The notes beneath the pieces are model-generated. The model had not been told where the DNA came from, ran no database searches, and saw only the letters and a list, made by a program, of their open reading frames with translations. From positions 992,001-1,056,000 of the forward strand of contig JADCRB010000071.1 of NCBI GenBank assembly GCA_021464245.1: DNA of 64,000 bases, read 5' to 3'. Origin of the DNA: Carallia brachiata (lineage: Eukaryota; Streptophyta; Magnoliopsida; Malpighiales; Rhizophoraceae). The position numbers were made by a program, and so were the translations under genes. Shown here one piece after another: positions 53,444 through 64,000 of the stretch; position 1 is the stretch's first letter; the number at the start of each line of letters is the position of its first letter.

Positions 53444-54308
53444 GGTTAATTTTACTCAAAATTTGAAACAGTTTATTAATTTTTATCTATAATATTTTTT
53501 TATAAAAATCGGTACAAAAAATTTTCTCCGTCGCATAATTATACTCAACCGTTAATTTTTCTGTCAATTATGCTGACATAACAACTGACGGAGCGTTATA
53601 TCAGTGAAATTGATGACGTAGCAGATGCCACGTCAACAAACTGATAACGTTGTCTATGCCACGTCAGCGCAGTGATGACGTGGCATATGCCACGTCATCT
53701 CAGTTGATGACATAATATTTTTAATTTTTTTAAATTTTTTTTAAAATTTTAAAAAAAATTTAAAATATGTTGATATTTAATTAAAAATGAATTCAATTTA
53801 TTCTTCCAACAAAAAAAATTCAATTTAATGAAAAGTTAAAAAAGGAACTCAATTTAAAATTAATTTTATCAAATAAAATCGAAACTCTTTAAATCGAAAT
53901 TCTTCTAAAATTAATTTTACTTAATAAAATTAAAATCTTTCAAATCTAAAACTCTTCTGGTGACAACTATTTTTATTTTAAATTTTTCATTAAATTGAGT
54001 AATTTTTTTGTTACAAAATTAACTTAGGTTCATTTTTTATTAAATATTAATATATTTTAAAATTTTTCAGATTTTTGAAAAAAAAAAGCCACGTCATTAA
54101 CTTGAGATGACGTGGCACATGTCACGTCATCACTGTGCTGACGTGGCACTCCGTCAGTTGCCATGTTAGTATAATTGATGGAAAAATAACAGTTGAGTAT
54201 AATTGTACGATAGATAAAATATTTTGTACCGGTTTTCACAAAAAAAAAACGTTATGGATAAAAATCAATAAACGGACTTAGGTTTTGGGTAAAATTGACT
54301 TTTATGCC
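53444..54308. mobile_element. TIR element with long arms rich in TGACGTGGCA motifs
   Basis: The left arm (about 53444-53711) and right arm (about 54088-54308) are inverted copies: TCAATTTTACCCAAAA-like ends, TTATTAATTTTTATC, GGTACAAAA, ATTATACTCAAC and CAACTGACGGAG occur in both. The core is about 375 AT-rich bases without a coding region. T runs flank both sides and could hide a short target duplication. Arms of over 200 bases fit a non-autonomous Mutator-like or foldback element. The inner arms carry at least nine TGACGT/ACGTCA copies, mostly as TGACGTGGC or GCCACGTCA. Confidence 0.75.
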
Positions 54309-55255
54309 TTTTTTTTTTTTGACTTTGTTAGAGTAGTGGTAGAAGAAAGATAATTATGTGGATAAAATTCAGAATTTGAACTTCAGATTTTACGGTTGAC
54401 AGTCACTACTCTTAACCACTTGAGTTATACCCAATCCACGATCATCCTTGTTATTTTTAGTCCTACTTTTGGTTTTCTTTTTAATTAGTTTTAACTAAAA
54501 TTGAAACTTTCAGTCTTAAAGACAATTCTTTTACTAGCCATGAGCTTGTAAATTAAACGCTAGTAACTTAAAGATTAAGTATTTGAACTCTTGATTCTCC
54601 TCAACTATTCAATTATCCCAACCAATTCATTTAAGTTTCAAATATTTTAAAAATAATAATAATTCAAATATTAAGTGAGATATAATTCATTAGTAGTCAT
54701 TTTGTAATCCTTTAAGGTTGCCTCAAGGAGTCAATAATTTGTAAAGTTATAACAGGTGAAGATTCAACTCTCGCTAGTGCTTCTCTTCTCACTTTAAAGT
54801 GAGATTTGAGAGATTTTGTGTTTTTAGAATGCTGTGCATTCTTTATAATGTCTTTAGACTTTTTTTTTTTTTACTAATATTTAACAGGTTAATTACTAAT
54901 TATTATGAATGTAAAAAGAAAAAAAAAAGTTATGTGTAGACACTGAGGGCCCAATCTTTGTAATTTGTTGTACATGAAGGTGTTACTTTTTCCCTTCCAC
55001 CGAAAAGGTCTGTGGCAGCAAAAATTGTCAATCACGAATAGACTAATAAAGTCATAAAGAAAGAAAGAATCATTTCTCTTTTTTCGGTTCATGGAGAAAG
55101 CATTATTTACAGCACATCTCTCTCTGTCATCCAATCTCCTTTCATCTTCATTTGTTCTTGCCTTTCTAACATAACAATATCTCCAAGCATCTGCTTTCAA
55201 GACCAGAAAAAGAGGGGAAAAAAAAAAACCCAGAACAAGGGGGGGGGGAACAAAG
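54309..55255. other. intergenic, SINE-like debris and ERD7-like 5' flank
   Basis: No gene. A minus-strand SINE-like unit lies at 54370-54440 and another box B-like stretch (TATTTGAACTCTTGATTC) at about 54580-54597. The 3' 200 bases should be leader and promoter of the following gene. No clear TATA box was identified. Confidence 0.4.
54370..54440 (-). mobile_element. tRNA-derived SINE candidate
   Basis: Read on the minus strand, ATAACTCAAGTGGTTAAGAG is a good tRNA box A and GAAGTTCAAATTCTG a box B, about 45 bases apart. The flanking sequence does not fold as a tRNA acceptor stem, so this is treated as a SINE head. Confidence 0.45.
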
Positions 55256-57137
55256 ATGGGTTGTTTCAGGGCTAGAAGTTCCAAAACCACCTCAACCATG
55301 CAAGCTACTCCACCCGAGTCTACTTTTCCATCACAACAAGAATACCCAGAACCCAAAACTCTCAAACAGGAACTTCTTTTGCAGATTCCAGGATGCACAG
55401 TTCATCTTCTTGAAGGAGGAGAAGCTGAAGAACTTGCCAAGGGAGAGTTCACTCTCTGTCAAATCTCGGACGACGATGTTTCTATTGCTACGATCGTCAG
55501 AGTTGGCAATGTTCTCCAGTGGCCTTTGACGAAAGATGAGCCAGTGGTTAAACTTGATGCTTTACACTACCTGTTTTCTTTGCCAATGAAAGATGGCGAT
55601 CCCCTGAGCTATGGAGTGACTTTTGCGGAGCAGTATGGCAGCAGTTTGGCCTTATTGGATTCCTTTCTTGCCCAGCACTCGTGCTTCTCTGGGTCGGCAT
55701 CAACTAGGAGTAGGAACAATAATCTTGATTGGAAACAGTTTGCTCCTAGTGTTGAAGATTATCATAATGTTTTGGCCAAGGCCATTGCTGGAGGACTGGG
55801 CAGATTGTTAAGGGCATCTTTAAATGCAGTAATGCTTACACTGACCAGGTTTTTTTATTTTTTATTTTTTCTTTTGAGACTGTTAGAATGTCAGGAAATT
55901 TAGTTAATCATTTAGCTACAATTTATTGCTATATGAGAAAAATTATTGGCAACTGAATTAAGTGATTTATGATAGAAAGATGGAAATTAAGCAGGTCAAC
56001 AGGGGAGGGCAAATGATTGTAGCTCGAGCAACAGAGCAGAAATATGGTGCTACAGCTACAGCAATCAGCAGCAATAAAGGTGCTGGGTCCACCAAGAAGA
56101 GCAAATTCAACAAAAGCTTAAAACGGTATCCCATGATAAGAAACTCTATTTTTTTTTTTCCACGTAAAACAAGTGGTGCTCTTTTTTCATTTCAAACTTA
56201 TGATTGCCCCTTTTACTGTTGACTGTAGTGTGAGAAAGCTGTCCAAAATGACAGAAAAGCTGAGCAAAACTATGCTTATGGTGTTGGAGTTGCCACTGGA
56301 TCAGTAATGGCACCTGTGGTGAAATCTCAAGCAGGGAAGGCATTCTTAGCCATGGTTCCAGGAGAAGTCCTCTTAGCTTCGCTCGATGCTGTCAGTAAGT
56401 CCAGCAAAATCGTGGATATTGCTTACAGAAAAATGTGTGTATTGTCCTATTTTTCCTGCTTCCAACATGGGAAATTTATGTCTCTGCAAACTTACGTACA
56501 GACAAGATTCTAGACGCAGCCGAAGCTGCTGAAAAACAAGCCTTATCTGCAACATCAAAGGCTGCCACTAGAATGGTCAGTAACAGGTAATAACCAACCA
56601 TAGGTTACACTGGACAATATATGAATGGGAGTGCATTGTCTACCTTTTACTTCTACTTAAGTTTATGTAGGAGATGAAGTGTGTGTTGTAGAGAAGTAAA
56701 AATCTCACATTGAAAAAGAAAGGAAAGAGCAAGCAAATATAAGTGATAAAAGATGCATAATTTAATATTTTAAAGCTTTGAGTAAGAAATAATATTAAAG
56801 TTCTATAACGTGGTTGCTTGCTCCTATTTTTCAAAAATTATTTTGCTCAAGTTCGCTTGTGTACGCTAATTTTCAACGGTTTCATCCAATAAAAACTTTT
56901 GAAGTTATTTCAGTCAATGTGACTTGGTGATTTGCTAACTCCATTACAAATGTCTCTGAATATCATAGGTTTGGGGAAAGTGCAGGGGAGGCTGCTGAGG
57001 ATGTGTTTGCAACTGCAGGTCACTGTGCTTGTGCTGCCTGGAATATTTTCAAGATACGTAAGGCCATCAATCCAGCATCGTCTGTGTCCACAGGAATGCT
57101 GAGAAATGCAGCCAAGAATAGAAACAGCATGTATTGA
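55256..57137 (+). CDS. senescence/dehydration-associated protein, ERD7 type
   Basis: A member of the plant ERD7/spartin-like senescence-domain family, induced by drought, cold and ageing and linked to membranes and lipid droplets. Five exons: 55256-55848, 55995-56125, 56229-56394, 56502-56586, 56969-57137. The restored length is 381 residues. The start MGCFRA is a typical N-myristoylation plus Cys3 acylation site. An N-terminal domain follows ([12 protein letters not shown], then [12 protein letters not shown] and LSYGVTF), then the senescence domain: [76 protein letters not shown]. Two single bases are missing: near 55795 in exon 1 (after AIAGG) and near 56278 in exon 3 (after KTML). Uncorrected, exon 1 derails and exon 3 meets a stop. 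Outside these points conservation is high, which argues for sequence error. Closest Arabidopsis relatives are At2g17840 (ERD7) and At4g35985. Confidence 0.93.
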
Positions 57138-57903
57138 GCCATGTGGTAAACCTTGATTTGTTTGCGATGACTTATTGGCATTGTAAGCCATGCAACAATT
57201 TAAGCAGTTCAAGTATCTCCAGTGGAAACACTATGGCATATTTCTATTTGGTTCCAAAACTTGTACGGGTCCTCAAGCTACAAGAAAAATCTCAATTTGA
57301 GAACCAAAAAGCTTCCAATATCTTTAATATAAAGGTATTAAGTAAAATAATTATTGAGAACATTGGATCATTTTTTGTAACCCCAATTTTGAGAGCTAAG
57401 CTTGAAACCTACTTATAATGTTTTTTTTAAAAAAAATTTATAAAATAAGTCCAAACATTGGAAAAAAAAATGTCTCTGAGAGATTTCAATACAAAATCAA
57501 TAAAATTTAACAAAAATGTCCTAACCATTGCACTAAAAAAAGAGTAAGTTGGCTGAAAATTGCAAAGTAGCACCGCCACATCTTAATGTGTTACGGCTCA
57601 AATTTACATATTCAGACAATTTTTTGTACCAATTGAATTGCACTTGCTGTCTAGTTTTCTCATCGCTGAGTTCTTTCTCCATAATTTCTGATATGATATG
57701 GTTGAAATTTTGTGACACCGATTGTTCCGTAAACGGTAGAGCTACTCTTTCTTTTGCTTTTTCTTCCATGGTAAATTACAACCGTAAAACTTGGAAGTTT
57801 TTGCGTTCCCGTTTTTTTTTTTAATTATTTCATCACTCTCTCAGTATATTGCAAGTACGGTCAAGTCAGGTATCTGGTAAACCCTAACCTATCTCCCTGT
57901 GCA
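57138..57903. other. intergenic between ERD7-like and Rit1 genes
   Basis: 3' flank of the ERD7-like gene and promoter of Rit1. The minus frame at 57533-57769 looks protein-like in parts but has no recognised domain. No TATA box stands out. Confidence 0.4.
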
Positions 57904-60680
57904 ATGGATGCTGGAGGGAAGTTAAGCATATACAGAGCAGCAAGAAGCATAAAACGGAGGGACAACAACCTATACAATGCGCTGAGATCAATACACGAGG
58001 ACTCCATTTTTGTTGGGGAAATTTCGCAGCTATGGCCTGATCTCCCTCTTCTTGCAAACCTCCGCTGCGGCCTCTGGTATACCCCCAAATTTTACTCCAC
58101 CTGTTACTTCAAGTCCACCGATGGCCACCAAAACAACTGGTCCTTCAGCACCACCCGCCTCAATCTCCACGTCGCGTTGCTTGCTGGTATTTTTTCTGTT
58201 TCCCTTGATGAAACAATTTAGGAAATTAATTTTTTTTAATAAGAATAGTTTTCACTTGTTGAGGCGCTAAATTTTTTTTTTTAATAATTTGGTACTTTGG
58301 GTAGGACAGAAGGGAGGGTGTATTATTGTTGATTCGACCAGAAGGGGAAAACGGTTTCCTGACAGTATGTCAAAGACAATACCTATTTGGTCATGTGTGT
58401 TGAATCGGGCCATTTTCAATTATGTGAAAAACAGTAAACGTGATGGCAACTCAATGATGAAAGAGGTGAGTGTTTGTAATTATCTGTTTGTGGGTGTTTA
58501 ATTTGAAACTATGAGAGTTAATTCTGTTAGTTTTGTTTTTTCTATGATGCTGCCGTGCAAATTGGAATCTGATTTAGTTCTTGAGAAATTTATCTTTGTA
58601 TTATGCCAACATTCTCTTATATTAACAATAATAAAAAAAAAAAAACAAAGCTTTATCCACATCCATGCTTTTTGGATATTTCATGCATTGATTTGCATCA
58701 TGGGGTACTGGCTTTGTTATTCTTGCATGAATTGGTGCGTTTCAGATGGAATTAAGTGGTTTTTTTTTTATTATTTTTTTACTTTGTTATCCAATAAGTG
58801 ATTAATGGAGTTATAATTTGGTGTCCATAAACATTTTACTCTCTGTTCATCATAAGCCAATAGGATTCTATGTTGTGCATTTAGTCAGATGTTTTAAGCA
58901 CCGGCACCTGTCTCCATTTGCTCTCTTGCACACAAACAGGAAGCAGGTATTTCTAATCATGCTGAAAATGCAAGGGTTCCCTCACCTTCATGGGACTGTT
59001 CGCTGCATCTTCCCATTTGGGTTCCTGAAATAGAGAAAGCAGCCATTGAGGAACGATTAGAAGGATGGATCAATCAGTTGGAAGCAAGTGGAGCTGATCT
59101 TGTCTCCCTTGCATCATGCTTAAAAAAGCCTTTACGGCCTCTGTGGATATCTCAGAAGACAGTCATCTGGCTTAACGAAGTGCCTCATCATGATTCCTGG
59201 GATTTCACCCCAATAATACTTGTTTCAGCCTCTTCCCCAAGTGATGTTTATCGACATAGAACTACCTCAGAGTTTAGCTGGAGTTACATAGCAGGAGCTG
59301 GAGATGATGAAGAAAGTTGGGCAAGGGGGCTGTCACCCGGTATTTTCTGGAATCATGCCTATGATCTTATTGCTGCAGGCCCTGATCTGTGTAACCAGAA
59401 GGTAGCTGATATAGTTGAGAAAGAAAGAGTATATCGTGCTCAAAGAGGACAAATTGCTCCTCAAATTACTGTCAGAGCCCCAAAGACATTAGACAACATA
59501 GCTGACCTCTCTCACGAACAGCCATCATTGTCATCGGACATGTTTGACAGTGGCAATACTGAGAAGTCTCCAGATGAGGAGCGCACCATATATTGGCTTG
59601 GTTCGACTAATCTTGCCGTGGGCACAACACAATTTAGTATGCACAATTGTAAGTTCAACAGGATAATCACACAGAAGATTTTTCCATTTTCTTAAATTTT
59701 AACTTAGTATAAACAAGAACACTATATTATATGACTAATTCTGGGGTACAATATTTTATTGGTCTTAAAAACTTAAAATAAACAGGAACATTGACATGTT
59801 TTAATAGATTATTCATCAAAACTGTAATTTAGTGTGATCATTTACATGTTTTTTTTTTTTCTTTATTTTTGGTCTGTAGCAGTTGCAAATATGTCTAATG
59901 GGGATTGCATATTGAACTGTGATCAAGAATCTATCTCCGTCAGTCTTCCGGATAACCAACCATATTTACATCTTCCTATGGTGGTCTGTATGAAATAAAC
60001 TATAAAATGATATTTTTGTTGTAGCATTTTACTTCTGCAACATTTTCTCAATTCAAGTTGTCATTCTTTACACTGAATTTAGTTTTTATTCCAGAGTTCA
60101 AAAATGGAGCGGTTTTCTATATTAAGAAATCTCCCTGCTGCAGTGAACTTTGCAGAGTTGAATCTCAGCAAAAGGAACAGAATTCTTGTTTGTTGTTGTA
60201 GTGGTAAGTGTTACAAATTTTGGCTTGCCTATTAACGTGGTAGTTAATAATGCATTACGTGAACTTTTGTTTCAGGAGAAGATATCAGCGTTTGTGTTTG
60301 TCTGGCAATTTTGATTTCATTATTCAATGAGGAAGGTACAACGCCATAAAGCTTGCTCATTTGAAACAAATTTTACAGGGATGACTTTTTTTTGTGAATT
60401 AATTTTATGAAATTGTCCTTCTGTTTTCTTGATTATTGTTTGAACGTTTGGTCCTCAATTAGGGACTTTTGACCATGGCAACTCCTTTAGAGAAAAACAG
60501 ATTACAAAGTTGGAGATGCGGCGGAGACTTGTATTCATTTGTCAGTTTGCAATTAGAGCTCGACCATCCAGGGGAAATTTGAGACAAGTATTTGGTTTTC
60601 TAACCGGAGGCGGGGCTGGTTTAACTGGAAGATCTCCCTCATTGCTATCACCCGGTATAGATGGTAATTTGCAGGAATGA
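57904..60680 (+). CDS. RIT1: initiator tRNA A64 2'-O-ribosylphosphate transferase (Rit1 family)
   Basis: It adds a ribosyl phosphate from PRPP to adenosine 64 of cytosolic initiator tRNA-Met, keeping it out of elongation. This modification is known from yeast and plants. Seven exons: 57904-58186, 58305-58465, 58940-59648, 59880-59980 (or 59983), 60095-60203, 60276-60335, 60463-60680. Phases agree throughout and give about 546 residues. The N-terminal catalytic part shows NLYNALRSIHEDSIFV, NLRCGLWY, STDGHQNNWSFSTTRLNLHV, GCIIVDSTRRGKRFPDSMSK and DCSLHLPIWVPEIEKAAIEE, then WISQKTVIWLN, GAGDDEESWARGLSPGIFW and IYWLGSTNLAVG. The C-terminal phosphatase-like part shows RILVCCCSGEDISVCVCLAI and MRRRLVFICQFAIRARPSRG. 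No frame damage. Exon 4 has two possible in-phase donors three bases apart. It matches Arabidopsis At2g40570. Confidence 0.95.
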
Positions 60681-63437
60681 CCTCAACATCCCTCCAAGGT
60701 TGATAGAGCTCATTTGTTAGAAAAATTCATGAAAGTCCATACAACATATTCTGGATCGTTGTTTAACAGGTGTTTTACATTGTCGGGGAGGATTGTGAAA
60801 AAAGCTGGTTGAGTATTCAAAACCAGTTGTGTTATAACATTGTGTACTCAAATTGACAATAAGTAATGTTTTTGATTGCCCATTCGAAATAATAAATGAT
60901 TCTGGCATCCTTAATATACTGGAGTTTGTAAAGTATTTAGTATTTGAGAGGTACAAGGAGAAACGCAGGATTTCAAATCCGGGAGGTGCCCACGGTTTGA
61001 CTTTCACCTTTTTAAATTTTGATTCGTTTAGTTGTAATGTAAAACTTGACTTGATTTAAAAAAAAAAAAACTAACAAAGAAATAAAAGAAATGTAGGATT
61101 TTATTTTGATTTCGTTTCCCTACAAATGAATAAAATTAATGACAGGCACATTAGAATGAATTTCAAATATGAAAATAGGATGAAAATAGAGACGAAATAA
61201 ACCTTGTTTCACATTACGTCGCGCGGGGGGCTGGGGGAGCAGCGGGCGCACACGCAGCGGGCTGCTCGTCCGTACCCTGAGTTTTTTATTTTGACCATTT
61301 TCCTCCCAACAAAAGCGTTATTTTTCTCTAATTTTAACCTATGTTTAGAATGTTCTCCCTAAGCTATTATTTTTCTTTTCTTTAATCAAATGAATCAACA
61401 CCGCAAAACATAAAAAGAAAACAAGAATGCTTCCAAAAAAATAAAATTGCCAAAATCTTCTCCTTCCAATTAGTAACGACAAGGTTTTTACTCCAAACTC
61501 CTTTTCCCACTTCACTCCATGCACGAATGTAATTAGACAATTGTGGGAGCAAATGCCCTCACCGGAAAATAATAATAATAATAAAAAAAAATACCCTCAC
61601 TAACATTTATATTTTGTTCTCGCTCAAATTTTTTTTACCTCCACATAATGATTATTTTGTCCATTCATACATATGAATGTGTCCTCACCAACGAAAGTTT
61701 CTAGATTTGCCTGCTTCACTCTATAAATAGGAAACAAGACAAAGAGGAATGAATGGCGAAGAAGACAATATAAATTTGGAATGATAACAATAATTAAAAT
61801 TTTCGTCCATTTTTTTTCTTCGCTCGTTTTGGGTCTCCGATTTTTTTGGTGGGGTTAGGGTGTACAATGCATATACAAAAACGTTCATATAGATTTTTTC
61901 TTTTTCTTGACCAAACCAATTAGAAGTAAGGATTGATCTAACCTTTCTTCTCAAACAGACCCACTTTGCCCTTTTGCGAAGCAGAGCACAAGCAATTGCC
62001 TCTCAGCTCTGCTCAAGTAGTATGTGATCACGGCTGATGATCATGTCAGCTGTGGCGATCCATGGAATCGCAAGATTATATTACAGATGTTAAGGTTGGA
62101 AATTCTGAAAATTTATTCATTCTACCTCCCCGGTACAGCCTTGCGCCTTCTCCCGGAAGATCATCAACAATGATATAGATGTTATCAGAACAATTATAGA
62201 ACTCAGCAAAAGTTAGGAAGGTTAAGAGCAGTAACTTTTAATTGGGATAATGGATTTTATTAGCTATAATTACCTTTATTTTTTTTTTATAATTACTTAT
62301 ATGTAATATATGTTGATTGTTTACTAAAATAGTAAAAGTAAAATATATTATAAATTTGTTATTAAAAAATATTAATCTGTTAATTTTTAATTAATAATTA
62401 TGAAAGAAAAAATAAAAGATAATTATCTATTATAAACATCATGAAATAATTGGATTGAACTGTAATCTTTCTCTTACTCTCATTTCTTAGCTCCAAAGGA
62501 TAAAAAGAGAAAACTGTTATCTTGTACGTTACTTTGGTGAGAAGCCACAGCCAGAAACAGAGAAATTTCGAGTCAGATACCTTGTACCTGCGCCACTTCT
62601 TAGCAGATAGCGAGCGACCTCTCCAAACTCTTCATTTTTCATGACATCCCAAAGAACTTCACTTGCCAAATCAAACACTCGTCATCGTCGGTTCTTGTCC
62701 AGAAGGTAAGTGGAATTACCGGTGGCTGACGCTATCGGTCTGACAAGGTATGGGCTTAATGTGTGATCTAAAAAAGACAAAGGGTTAGAAACATTTTACG
62801 TTCGGTAAAAAACAAAAAGAACATTTTACGTGCTATTTTGAAGAGTGAAAAAAGAGGGCTATAAAGTCTTCCAATGGGGTCACTATGACACTCAAAATCC
62901 GAATGATGTTTTGAAACTATGAAGCAATTAAGTCTACGAGAGAGACGTCAAATATGGTAATTTTGTGCCTTCTAGAATCAGAGACACTGAACCTTTCTGA
63001 TTGTCTTTGGGAAGTTCAGACATCAATTCCTTGAAACTTTGGTTATTGACACATGAGAAGCAAGTATCCCAGGCCTTAGGCCTAGATCCCACAGTTATTC
63101 TTCTTTATTTATTTATTTATTAAAAATCTTAGACTCAAATAAAGAGAAAAATAATTAGTCAGTTGGAATTTTCTATTTTCCTTAATTATTTAACTAGATA
63201 GTTACCTGCATAAATTAAGATGACTCCAAACTTTCTATTTATAAGTCTCACATATACTTTTTTGATAAGTTTGAAAAATCTTTATTCGATATTATTTTCT
63301 TTGTAGACATAAAGTAGTAAGATGTTAGAAAATTCTTACCGATTAAAGTAATGAACGGTCAAAAAAGAACCAAAGTAATGAAAAGATTTTACTACCAATA
63401 ATCAATTTTATATATTAAATATAGGGCGCCATTACAC
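60681..63437. other. intergenic, no gene recognised
   Basis: After the Rit1 3' UTR there is AT-rich sequence with AAT repeats near 61571 and a sharp GC-rich patch at 61216-61280. 62500-62770 is a little less AT-rich but shows no exon chain. Confidence 0.4.
61216..61280 (+). other. GC-rich patch in AT-rich DNA
   Basis: About 65 bases of roughly 75% GC with G runs and an exact 7-base inverted pair (GAGCAGC ... GCTGCTC). The neighbouring sequence is strongly AT-rich. Function or origin not recognised. Confidence 0.6.
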
Positions 63438-63612
63438 TTCTAAAATCGGACATCCTGCCCGAATTTTTTTGTGCAACCAGACAAATATTTTGTGCAACCA
63501 GACCAACATTTTGTGCAACAAAAAATATAGAAAAATACAGGTGTTTCTTGTTGCACAAAATAACAGTCTTGTTGCACAAAAAATTTCAGGCAAGATACCC
63601 GATTCGGGTGCC
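63438..63612. mobile_element. small foldback/MITE-like element with TTGTGCAAC repeats
   Basis: The left arm (about 63441-63502) and right arm (about 63549-63606) are inverted copies starting AATCGGACATCCTGCCCGAA and AATCGGGTATCTTGCCTGAA (right arm read on the minus strand). Each arm contains the 9-mer TTGTGCAAC or its complement GTTGCACAA twice, with a further TTGTGCAAC in the loop. It has no coding capacity. Size and symmetry fit a MITE, but the exact ends and target duplication are not clear. Confidence 0.6.
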
Positions 63613-64000
63613 TTACTTTTTTCCTTAAATATATTAATGAAAAAATTAATACAACCTTTCATGGCCAGTTGGCGCCGCAATTTCAAGTGGGTATTAAAGA
63701 ATTAGAGAATGACGGATGCATGTAGCTAGATTGTAATTGTCAACTCTCGCCAAATGAAGCTTTCATTGATTTATTTTCGATAATGACAAACTTCGAATCT
63801 GTGAGACTAAGAATGCACCTTTATGTGGATTGATTAATTGTGGGTTAAACAGTTAAACCCTAAACGAGTATATATAACAGTATTTTTGTAAAAGTTTGTC
63901 TATATTACATTACTTCTTAAATAAAAATTTCCATAAAAACACATGAATTATTCATAAATAACTCACTGTTTTTGACCATCATTTATCAGCAGCTCACACT
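63613..64000. other. intergenic, no gene seen
   Basis: AT-rich. It contains one AAACCCTAAAC telo-box-like 11-mer at about 63855-63865, here without any gene nearby. Confidence 0.4.

Noticed and set aside
53444..54308. LTR retrotransposon
   Set aside because: The repeats are inverted, not direct, and no gag, protease or reverse transcriptase is present.
63441..63606. CRISPR-like array of TTGTGCAAC repeats
   Set aside because: The repeats are 9 bases, in both orientations, and in a plant nuclear context. They form a foldback element.
63855..63865. AAACCCTAAAC as interstitial telomere repeat
   Set aside because: Only a single unit is present. It is a common short motif in plant DNA.

Overview
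This window is nuclear DNA of a flowering plant, almost certainly a core eudicot and probably a rosid. Evidence: spliced genes with plant-type GT-AG introns, AT-rich intergenic DNA full of LINE, SINE and TIR-element debris, and proteins that match plant families closely. I see no CRISPR array, operon, tRNA or rRNA gene.

Layout. 1-8.3 kb is gene-free and carries decayed LINE pieces. 8.38-10.02 kb (minus) is an intronless MATE transporter of the ADS1/DTX51 type. 10-23.8 kb is repeat-rich DNA with SINE-like units, a 22-base poly-G run and a TIR element built of GGGTCGGGTT-like repeats. 23.8-26.5 kb (plus) holds a small five-exon gene of unknown function. 29.4-34.4 kb (plus) is a membrane-anchored hexokinase of the HXK1 type. 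35.66-36.73 kb (minus) is a 3-hydroxyisobutyrate dehydrogenase-like gene. 39.25-39.93 kb (minus) is TIM17. 43.2-50.1 kb (plus) is the 14-exon ceramide glucosyltransferase. 51.2-52.5 kb (minus) is a cytochrome b5-like protein. 53.4-54.3 kb is a TIR element with long arms full of TGACGTGGCA motifs. 55.3-57.1 kb (plus) is an ERD7-type senescence/dehydration protein. 57.9-60.7 kb (plus) is the initiator-tRNA ribosylphosphate transferase (Rit1). The rest to 64 kb is gene-free apart from a small foldback element at 63.4-63.6 kb.

Two window-wide results stand out. First, the MATE, hexokinase and HIBADH-like genes are counterparts of the adjacent Arabidopsis loci At4g29140, At4g29130 and At4g29120, so the left half is a conserved microsyntenic block. 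Second, five of the nine recognised or predicted genes (hexokinase, HIBADH-like, TIM17, ceramide glucosyltransferase, ERD7-like) need a total of seven single-base additions to restore the family reading frame. All seven are apparent deletions, six clearly in short base runs. That pattern points to under-called bases in the assembly more than to five independent pseudogenes.

The genes are housekeeping or stress functions that do not form one pathway: sugar phosphorylation and sensing, amino-acid or aldehyde metabolism, mitochondrial import, sphingolipid glucosylation, redox, stress response and tRNA modification. I found no convincing undescribed multi-gene system. The best candidates for new biology are the small gene at 23.8 kb, the unrecognised exon pair at 37.8-38.1 kb and the bZIP-site-rich element at 53.4 kb.
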